Shown one piece after another: positions 1 through 5,464 of a stretch of DNA of 11,608 nucleotides. This stretch comes from Gammaproteobacteria bacterium. GTDB taxonomy: Bacteria > Pseudomonadota > Gammaproteobacteria > Enterobacterales > Psychrobiaceae. The notes under the pieces were generated by a model. The model saw only the letters and a program-made list of their open reading frames with translations. It was not told where the DNA came from and searched no databases. The stretch lies in assembly GCA_013214885.1 (NCBI GenBank), contig JABSRS010000037.1, positions 3,882-15,489 of the forward strand, written 5' to 3'. How positions within the stretch are numbered: the stretch's first letter is position 1; every line of letters starts with the position of its first letter. The position numbers and the translations under genes are program-made.

Positions 1-660
1 ACGCTACGTGAGATCTGAACCTGTCATCAGCATCCTAGTTAGTAAAACTAACGTAGCAGCGTTTAGTCATTTCAATTCAGCCATAAGCAATATGATGGGT
101 ATTTCGAAATAAGGCTTAGGACCAGCCGTAACAATCATCATAAGTATAATTTAGGCTACCAACCATTCTTAGATTCAATCAATCATCGTCATTTATGTGT
201 TAGCAGCAATATGATATTAAATTATTTGATCAACCAATTAACTTAATAGTACCAAAGCATCTAAGTAGCGCGGTATCCCAAGGTTAAATAGTTATTGTCG
301 AGTAACTCAAACTAAGTCCCAGAAATTAATAACCAGGACTAAGCGCGAATGATTGCGACAGTCTATCAATAAACTGGTAGGCCGCTATTGCCCAGCAAAA
401 ACGATTTCATCGACAGAGCGCACGATCTAATAACTACCAATTATTTCCAGCAATAGTAAGGGCAGCTAAAAATAACCAGCGCTAAGTTTGCCAGGTGATT
501 TCCTAAAAACATAAAGTAGCCATGCATAGAAGTAGGAGTAACAGACAGCACAACAAACACTTCTTACAGTATTAATATTCTATTTAACATAATATACATT
601 ATGCGCATTACAATATGCTTTAAGTTAGACCAGGTATGTAAGCCCTATGGATACTCAACT

Positions 661-698
661 CCCTAATGTCCAATACTTAAGAGTATTGGACATTAGGG
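661..698. repeat. Perfect 17-bp inverted repeat before the integrase gene
   Basis: The arms CCCTAATGTCCAATACT (661-677) and AGTATTGGACATTAGGG (682-698) are perfect reverse complements around a TAAG centre. No T-tract follows on either strand, so it does not look like an intrinsic terminator. It lies 59 bp upstream of the recombinase start and just upstream of a TATAAT hexamer (722-727), so it could be an operator or a recombinase binding/crossover site. The dyad is seen in the sequence; its role is inference. Confidence 0.85.
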
Positions 699-721
699 GT
701 GTTATATTACGTTAACTATCT

Positions 722-727
722 TATAAT
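722..727 (+). promoter_or_regulatory. Candidate -10 box of the integrase gene
   Basis: A perfect TATAAT lies about 30 bp upstream of the recombinase start. At 17-bp spacing the -35 position reads GTGTTA, a poor match, so if this is a promoter it is weak or activator-dependent. That -35 position directly abuts the right arm of the 661-698 dyad, so a protein bound to the dyad could affect polymerase. Confidence 0.35.
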
Positions 728-757
728 TAGCACCTTATTATTATTGATTGATTATAC

Positions 758-2029
758 GTGTTGAAAATTACTCCCTTAGTCCATGGCTTTGACTACATAA
801 AACAACAGCAAGAAATTCTTAAAGCAAACGAGTTAGCTATTCATTACCCACAGCTCGATTTGTTTCTCAGTCAACTCGATCCAACAATCAAAGCCCAAGC
901 GTTAACCGAATTGGAATTAGTCTTGGATTTTTTGTATTTAATGGGCCGAAAATCTCAAGGCACGTTCTTAAGGTTCCGAAATGAAATTGAACGCTGGTGT
1001 TTGTATTGCTGGCAAGTTCGCGAGACTGGAATATTAGAGATTGGTCGGTTCGACTTAGATGCTTACATCGATTTCGTATGGGAGCCACAACCTAATTGGA
1101 TTGGCACCTCAGTTCAACAACGATTTAAGCAACGTAATGGCCAGTATATCTCTAATCCTAAGTGGCGACCTTTTGTTGCAAAAGTTGCTAAATCAATTAT
1201 TAAGAAAAATGTTGATGCCGTTGCTGATGTCACTAATTACCGACCATCCCAAGAATCGTTAGTATCGACTTTCACCGCATTAAGTGTGTTCTACCAACAT
1301 GCTCAAATGTTGGAGCTTTGTGATAAGAACTTCGTACCAGTAGTAAAAAAGAATTGCCCATTCTTAATCAAACAAGTTCAGCGTAAAACCCCTGATACTC
1401 TCAGTCAATTACAATGGGAATATGTGTTAGGAATTACGTGTGATCATGCACTTAAAGAACCTCATTTTGAACGAAATGTCTTTATATTGGCGACGTTAAA
1501 AACCCTGTATCTGCGTGTATCCGAAATGAGTGAACATCCAAAATGGCGACCTACCATGTCTGATTTTTCATCTGACAGTGACGGCTTTTGGTACTTAACG
1601 GTGTTTGGTAAAGGCAATAAAATTCGTGATGTCACCGTTCCGCCAGCGTATCTTGTATACCTCAAACGTTATCGAAAATATCGTGGGCTCTCACCAATGC
1701 CGTCTCCTGATGAAGATGCTTCATTACTCAATAAAAGACGTGGTAAAGGGAATTTAACCGCCAGACAAATCCGTAGAATTGTTGAGGAAAGTTTTGATAT
1801 TGCAGTATCTGCATTGCAAAGAGACGGTTTTATCGATGAAGCGAATCACTTAATGGCAGCGACAACTCACTGGTTAAGGCATACGGGAGCCACCGAGGAT
1901 GCAGGTTCTAGACCGTTAAAACATTTGGCCGACGAGCTTGGTCATGCGTCATCGGATACTACCGACAAAAATTACATTCAAAGTAATATTAAAGATCGTG
2001 CCCGAACAGGACAAGATCGCAAGGTTTAA
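758..2029 (+). CDS. Tyrosine-type site-specific recombinase/integrase
   Basis: A 423-residue phage-integrase-family protein that would cut and rejoin DNA through a 3'-phosphotyrosine intermediate. All expected active-site residues are visible: Arg253 (YLRVSE), Lys285 in the beta-hairpin (GKGNK), His371 and Arg374 (HWLRH), His396 (LGHAS) and the nucleophile Tyr406 (KNYIQ). The N-terminal 200 residues fit a SAM-like core-binding region. It appears intact. The start is GTG at 758, with TTG at 761 equally possible; neither has a clear Shine-Dalgarno sequence. It is a lone integrase: no excisionase, phage or conjugation genes are in view. A perfect 17-bp dyad lies just upstream, and a small ORF and a broken lipase gene follow. 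It might belong to a genomic island or a recombinase-only mobile unit, but the element ends are not visible. The family call is firm; the target site is unknown. Confidence 0.9.
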   Translation: MLKITPLVHGFDYIKQQQEILKANELAIHYPQLDLFLSQLDPTIKAQALTELELVLDFLYLMGRKSQGTFLRFRNEIERWCLYCWQVRETGILEIGRFDLDAYIDFVWEPQPNWIGTSVQQRFKQRNGQYISNPKWRPFVAKVAKSIIKKNVDAVADVTNYRPSQESLVSTFTALSVFYQHAQMLELCDKNFVPVVKKNCPFLIKQVQRKTPDTLSQLQWEYVLGITCDHALKEPHFERNVFILATLKTLYLRVSEMSEHPKWRPTMSDFSSDSDGFWYLTVFGKGNKIRDVTVPPAYLVYLKRYRKYRGLSPMPSPDEDASLLNKRRGKGNLTARQIRRIVEESFDIAVSALQRDGFIDEANHLMAATTHWLRHTGATEDAGSRPLKHLADELGHASSDTTDKNYIQSNIKDRARTGQDRKV

Positions 2030-2043
2030 GCCATCGAACCGCC

Positions 2044-2077
2044 CTATTTTGCTATATCGCGTGATTTTGCAAAATAG
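2044..2077. repeat. 9-bp inverted repeat after the integrase gene
   Basis: CTATTTTGC (2044-2052) pairs perfectly with GCAAAATAG (2069-2077) across a 16-base loop, 15 bases after the integrase stop. The stem is AT-rich and followed only by AAATGGTTGTTT, so it would be a poor terminator. It could be a protein-binding dyad or chance. Confidence 0.4.
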
Positions 2078-2145
2078 AAATGGTTGTTTGAAGTAAACGC
2101 AACGCGTAATGTACTGATAATCCACTATTATTTGAGTTTCATTTA

Positions 2146-2361
2146 ATGAGTCATCGAATTACTAAAACATTGTCACCAGGTATGCACATCGTATCTTTTC
2201 CTCTGGCAATCAAATTAAGCGAGTTATTACCTCGGGTGATTAGTGGCTCAACCATCGAGCTAATGTCTGACGATGGCAACTGGATTAACAAAGAGCAAAT
2301 AATTTTCTTAAATAACGACTTTAAATTGTCAGAACATTATTCCAAGCTAGTGCCCTTTTGA
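2146..2361 (+). CDS. Small hypothetical protein (71 aa)
   Basis: I do not recognise this family. The 71-residue product has no obvious membrane segment or signal peptide. It starts with a basic stretch (MSHRITKTL), has a mixed hydrophobic middle with KLSELLPRV, and ends in LVPF. No Shine-Dalgarno sequence precedes ATG 2146. The frame stays open for another 12 codons upstream (from 2110) without a standard start codon, so this may be the tail of a decayed longer gene. It lies between the integrase and a broken lipase gene on the same strand, with a 47-bp gap before the lipase start. Since its neighbour is a pseudogene, it may also be non-functional. Confidence 0.4.
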   Translation: MSHRITKTLSPGMHIVSFPLAIKLSELLPRVISGSTIELMSDDGNWINKEQIIFLNNDFKLSEHYSKLVPF

Positions 2362-2408
2362 ATTTATCGTCTTGATTTAAACGTGAAAGTGGCTTAAAAC
2401 CGCATGCT

Positions 2409-3177
2409 GTGAAATTTAGTCCTCAATTGAATCTCAATAATGCATTACATCTTGCTCAACTTTCAGAGTTAGTTTACAAAAGTGAAGATGAGATTAATAA
2501 AACTATCGCTGCTAATTATAATTTTGACGCCGTGTATTACCATTCTGCAGCAAGCCATAAACAATTTCTAAACAAAGGCTTTGAACGGATCATTTATAGC
2601 TTTATCAAAAGTCGTTATAGTATTGTTGACCTACAATTTTTGTTAACCTTTAACAAAGATCCAGACACTGGCTGTAATATAGTCACCATTGTATTTAAAG
2701 GTTCAAAAGAGCCTATGGATTGGTTGACCAATTTCAATACTAAAGAGCAAGACTTTTACCAGCAAGGTAGAGTTCACCATTGATTAAAACTGTTTTATAA
2801 ATCGTTAAAACAAAAAAAGTTTAGTGATGGCAAAGTGCCCCCGTTATTTTTAGAACGAAATATCGATCAACTAAACAATTACACTAAGTTCATCATCGCT
2901 GGACACAGTCTTGGCGGTGCAATTGCGACGTTAGCGGGAAGTTATTTATTGGAAATGGGGATCAAGTCTCAGAATATTTCGGTCTATACCTTTGGTGCCC
3001 CGCCCATTGCTCGTACCGATTTTTGTGAGCATTATCAACACAAATTGAATATTTATCGATTGGTGAATAGCAATGATATGGTGCCAAAATTAGATAAACT
3101 AACATGAAATTCATAGCTGCGTTGGTTATATTGATAATATTTTGGATAATATGGCTGCTAGTTCAGCAATAAAATAA
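2409..3177 (+). pseudogene. Class 3 lipase, broken by an in-frame TGA and a frameshift
   Basis: This is a lipase of the class 3 (alpha/beta-hydrolase, PF01764-like) family that would hydrolyse acylglycerols. The GTG at 2409 is the best start seen. The first 124 codons end at TGA 2781-2783, after GRVHH where family members usually carry H-x-G; GGA to TGA is the simplest explanation. The same frame continues uninterrupted with LKLFYKSLKQ and then the nucleophile elbow GHSLGG (Ser codon 2907-2909), YTFGAPP, and SNDMVP with the likely catalytic Asp (3075-3077). That frame stops at 3105-3107. The family C-terminus resumes in the +1 frame from 3106, as EIHSCVGYIDN with the candidate catalytic His (3112-3114), and ends at TAA 3175-3177. 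ACATGAA for ACAGAA, one extra T, would explain the shift. Two independent lesions make it very probably dead. The family call is strong; the exact ancestral residues are inferred. Confidence 0.85.
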
Positions 3178-3250
3178 TTGATGACTAACCGCCCTATTGT
3201 ATTTTTGCTTTAAGCCGTGAAAAGCTGCTGTTAAATTTGAGTTATTTTTC

Positions 3251-3520
3251 TTACATCAATACCTGACGACTGTGTAACGCTTTTTGGATGTGTGGAATTA
3301 GGCGATAGTCGTTAATTCCTAGAATACGCTCGCCAAGTGTATTACGAATTGAGACTTTACCATCACACACAGCAATGATGATTTTACCTTTTCTGTACCA
3401 GCCAGGAATGATAACCCGGTCATTATCATTTAATGGAAACTGACATACTTCGTGAAAAAGCTGCATTGACGTGTTTTCGCAATAAAGAATAGTTACAGTT
3501 ACGTTGTTATTAGTCTTCAT
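3251..3520 (-). CDS. Small conserved protein, TIGR02922-like
   Basis: The product is 89 residues and soluble, with a VTVTILY opening, a central IIPGWYRKGKIIIAV segment and a basic C-terminal part. It resembles the small TIGR02922 family of unknown function that I associate with Shewanella and Colwellia; this is recall, not a search. ATG at 3520 is chosen as the start because AGGTGAGG lies immediately upstream at good spacing. A GTG at 3529 in the same frame falls inside that ribosome-binding site and is unlikely to be used. A possible promoter upstream has TTGGCA (complement of 3569-3574) as its -35 box and an AT-rich -10 region near 3546-3556. The gene is monocistronic and converges on the lipase pseudogene, with a 73-bp gap. 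Confidence 0.7.
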   Translation of the reverse strand: MKTNNNVTVTILYCENTSMQLFHEVCQFPLNDNDRVIIPGWYRKGKIIIAVCDGKVSIRNTLGERILGINDYRLIPHIQKALHSRQVLM

Positions 3521-3658
3521 ATCCCTCACCTATTCAAAGTGTGTCTATGTATAAATATTAGACAATTATGCCAATATTTTCCAGTGTAAAGTAAGATGTT
3601 TTTGACTCGCAGGAGTAGAATACACTCAATTCCTGTCACGCTAAATAACAATTACACT

Positions 3659-3686
3659 TTGCCGATCAACTAATATCTGTTAAATT
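3659..3686 (+). promoter_or_regulatory. Candidate promoter of the acetyltransferase gene
   Basis: TTGCCG (3659-3664) and TAAATT (3681-3686), 16 bp apart, each match four of six sigma-70 consensus bases. Transcription would start near 3693. This fits translation from 3715 or 3718 better than from 3697, which would leave almost no leader. Confidence 0.3.
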
Positions 3687-3714
3687 ATTAGTAATAATGT
3701 CGCCTAATTGGATA

Positions 3715-4176
3715 ATGATGAAAATAGAGATTGATAACCTTGAAAGTATTGAGGTACAACAGTTACTGCAAGAACACCATCAGGATATGTTGAAGTACTC
3801 ACCACCTGAAAGTGTCCATGCACTTGATTTGTCGGCACTAAAATCGCCTGACGTTACCTTTTGGACAGCTTGGATCAATGGTGAGTTGGCTGGGTGTGGT
3901 GCGTTAAAAAAACTTGATCAAACACACGCCGAACTTAAATCAATGCGTACTTGCCATAAATTCATCAGACAAGGCGTTGCCGCTAAATTATTAACTCATA
4001 TGCTAGCAACTGCTAAATCTCAATGTTATGAAAAAATAAGTCTTGAAACTGGCACCATGGATGCTTTCATTCCAGCTCAGAAGCTGTATCGAAGTTTTGG
4101 TTTTCAAGTGTCCCAACCATTTTCACATTATCAAGTAGATCCATATAGCATGTTCTTAACCAAGGATATTCGGTAA
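3715..4176 (+). CDS. GNAT-family N-acetyltransferase
   Basis: This is an acetyl-CoA-dependent acyltransferase of the GNAT fold, 153 residues from ATG 3715. The N-terminal part carries SPPESVHALDL followed by PDVTFW, a signature of the subgroup that includes Bacillus YsnE-like putative acetyltransferases. A core strand (AELKSMRT) is followed by the acetyl-CoA pyrophosphate loop, here RQGVAAKLL, matching the Q/R-x-x-G-x-A motif. SLETG and the C-terminal AQKLYRSFGF are also typical. The frame has an earlier ATG at 3697, but a TGGA motif precedes 3715, and family members as I recall them begin just before the IEIDNL segment. The substrate cannot be read from the sequence. The gene appears monocistronic and converges on norF. 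Confidence 0.85.
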   Translation: MMKIEIDNLESIEVQQLLQEHHQDMLKYSPPESVHALDLSALKSPDVTFWTAWINGELAGCGALKKLDQTHAELKSMRTCHKFIRQGVAAKLLTHMLATAKSQCYEKISLETGTMDAFIPAQKLYRSFGFQVSQPFSHYQVDPYSMFLTKDIR

Positions 4177-4191
4177 AAACTAGCACGACAC

Positions 4192-4205
4192 CTCCCCGTG
4201 GGGAG
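4192..4205. terminator. Short GC hairpin between convergent genes
   Basis: CTCCC (4192-4196) and GGGAG (4201-4205) form a compact stem around CGTG, 16 bases after the acetyltransferase stop and 37 before the norF stop on the other strand. No T-tract follows in either direction, so it would be a weak or factor-assisted transcript end at best. Confidence 0.35.
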
Positions 4206-4241
4206 AATGCTACGATTGAGACAAAAGCCTTTTCCCGATAA

Positions 4242-4535
4242 CTAAGACACCCTGCTAATATTTGCTAGTTGCTCAGAAAATAAATCACTGAGGAATAGTA
4301 AGGCAGGAATGATATAAAAATAACTGCGCATCAGTGTTCTAATAGTTTTATTGGCATTAAGTAATTCCATAAAATCATCGATGACTAAACGTCCTTTATA
4401 GGCGATAGAAATACAAATCAGGCCGGTTATAAAGATACTAGGCTCTGCTGTTTCAGCAACCAATGCATTTAATAAGGTGATTATCATTAAGATAATCCAG
4501 GTAATATCGAGTTTGGTTAATTTATATTTCAACAT
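4242..4535 (-). CDS. norF: NorF-like cytochrome c oxidase subunit IV family protein
   Basis: A 97-residue inner-membrane protein of the prokaryotic cytochrome c oxidase subunit IV family (PF03626-like), as found in NorF. Three membrane segments are visible at about residues 11-27, 33-46 and 70-86. The typical loop KGRLVIDDFMEL lies between segments two and three. The start is ATG 4535, seven bases after AGGAG; the frame opens further upstream at 4559, but that region holds the Shine-Dalgarno sequence and the norE stop codon. norE and norF are separated by only ten bases, and the norF ribosome-binding site overlaps the norE TAG, so they should be co-transcribed and co-translated. NorF is thought to support assembly or activity of nitric oxide reductase. 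The call rests on the pairing with norE and the conserved loop. Confidence 0.75.
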   Translation of the reverse strand: MLKYKLTKLDITWIILMIITLLNALVAETAEPSIFITGLICISIAYKGRLVIDDFMELLNANKTIRTLMRSYFYIIPALLFLSDLFSEQLANISRVS

Positions 4536-4545
4536 TTTGATGCTC

Positions 4546-5169
4546 CTATCGTAAAACATATAGCATTGGGAAAATGATGATCCAAGCGAGATCTATCATG
4601 TGCCAATAACAGGCAATTGCGGTTAATGCAGCATGGCGATCGACGGTGTAATGGCCTTTGTTGACCCGATAAATTGCCCATAAGATGCTGCCGCTTGCCC
4701 AACCGACGTGTAAGAAGTGATTAAACGTCATGTAGTAATACACGGTGTAGAAGTAATTAGTATCGCTGTGGATCCCCTGGTCAATGTTCCAGCTATATTC
4801 CAATGCTTTAATTAGCATATAGACCATACCCGCTGTGAAAGTCCCCCATAACCAACGAACGCAGTCTTGTGGCCGATTAGCACGAATAGACTGCATTGCT
4901 TTGGCTACAAAAAAGCTGCTACTGATTAGTATTGCCGTGTTTAAGGTCCCAGCTAGGGTATTTAGATGGAGTGGTCCTTGCTCAAATTGCTCGGCATAGT
5001 GAGCTTTTGAGAAAAAGTAAATGACAAAGAACATCGCAAATTCGGTGAGTTCTGAAAAGATACCGACCCAAATTGCACTATTTCCTGGGATTTTTCTAAT
5101 AGATTCTGGTTCGGTTATGACGCTACCAGCGCCATTTAAATAAAATGGCTGTTGCACTAATTGACTCAT
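4546..5169 (-). CDS. norE: NorE-like cytochrome c oxidase subunit III family protein
   Basis: A 207-residue membrane protein of the cytochrome c oxidase subunit III family, NorE type, shorter than true CoxC. Five membrane segments are visible at about residues 31-53, 70-90, 108-123, 143-168 and 180-204. Typical residues include PGNSAIWVGIFSELTEF (Glu40), FNHFLHVGW (His151, His154) and CYWHMIDLAWI (His190, Asp193, Trp196). The start is ATG 5169, preceded by GAGG at five-base spacing. The frame is open 24 codons further upstream to 5241, but without a ribosome-binding site. NorE and NorF are non-catalytic accessory proteins of nitric oxide reductase. Here they stand alone, with no norC, norB, norQ or norD in the window and a nuclease gene diverging upstream. 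They may serve a reductase encoded elsewhere or another heme-copper oxidase. Confidence 0.85.
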   Translation of the reverse strand: MSQLVQQPFYLNGAGSVITEPESIRKIPGNSAIWVGIFSELTEFAMFFVIYFFSKAHYAEQFEQGPLHLNTLAGTLNTAILISSSFFVAKAMQSIRANRPQDCVRWLWGTFTAGMVYMLIKALEYSWNIDQGIHSDTNYFYTVYYYMTFNHFLHVGWASGSILWAIYRVNKGHYTVDRHAALTAIACYWHMIDLAWIIIFPMLYVLR

Positions 5170-5464
5170 TATTACCTCGTTGGATGTTACAAAACATTTA
5201 CCGATTGATGCAGTAAACTTATTTGCTACAACGTTGCACATGCCATGCCATATTAGAATGCACTTAATAAATATTATCGTCGTAAAATCAGTACGTTATA
5301 ACGTTGCCATTTGAAGGGTTTGGCTAGTTAAGAATAGGACACGATATATCGACGCGGAATATAAACAAGCACGGCATGTCGCGGTGTATGTTGTGCTTGT
5401 AATTTTCTAGTGGTCGCTTATTATCCCCGTTCTAGTTTTGTAAGCTCGATAAGGTTCAGATTTA
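5170..5464. promoter_or_regulatory. Divergent control region between norE and the nuclease gene
   Basis: This 295-bp gap must hold promoters for both directions, but I cannot place a clear sigma-70 promoter for either. It contains an 8-bp inverted repeat at 5365-5400 (listed separately), two perfect 10-bp palindromes, CGTTATAACG (5294-5303) and CGATATATCG (5342-5351), and an AT-rich segment at 5256-5275. The last bears a faint resemblance to an NsrR-type site (AATGCACTTAATAAATATT) but lacks a good second half. Palindromes of this length are expected by chance in a window this size. Confidence 0.35.
5365..5400. repeat. Inverted repeat ACAAGCAC/GTGCTTGT upstream of the nuclease gene
   Basis: The arms at 5365-5372 and 5393-5400 are perfect reverse complements 20 bases apart, ending 64 bp before the nuclease start. 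The spacing puts equivalent bases about 28 bp apart, or close to three helical turns. A dimeric regulator site or a leader hairpin are both possible. There is no T-tract that would make it a good terminator. Confidence 0.45.

Larger units (their letters stand above)
1..757. other. Gene-free stretch upstream of recombinase
   Basis: No open frame of useful length is visible on either strand and stops occur in all frames. Read on the minus strand, short runs look coding-like, for example a hydrophobic run between about 440 and 540 and another in the first 200 bases. They are broken by stops about as often as chance predicts, so a decayed gene is possible but not shown. A small hairpin lies at 38-52 (arms GTTAGT/ACTAAC, loop AAA). 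I see no tRNA, tRNA fragment or CRISPR-like repetition. The only strong structure is the inverted repeat at 661-698, listed separately. Confidence 0.5.

Noticed and set aside
1..600. Minus-strand coding-like runs suggesting a decayed membrane protein
   Set aside because: Stops occur roughly as often as chance predicts and no family motif could be recognised, so it is noted only as a possibility.
1462..1665. Antisense frames inside the integrase, nuclease and transporter genes
   Set aside because: They lie opposite or out of frame with genes that have clear family motifs, and lack start signals and protein character of their own.
3104..3172. 22-codon hydrophobic mini-ORF overlapping the lipase frame stop (ATGA)
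   Set aside because: The same bases encode the displaced lipase C-terminus (HSCVGYIDN) in another frame, so the hydrophobic peptide is most likely an overlap artefact, and no ribosome-binding site precedes it.
5205..5218. FNR-like site upstream of norE
   Set aside because: The left half TTGAT is perfect but the right half TAAAC matches only one of five consensus bases.
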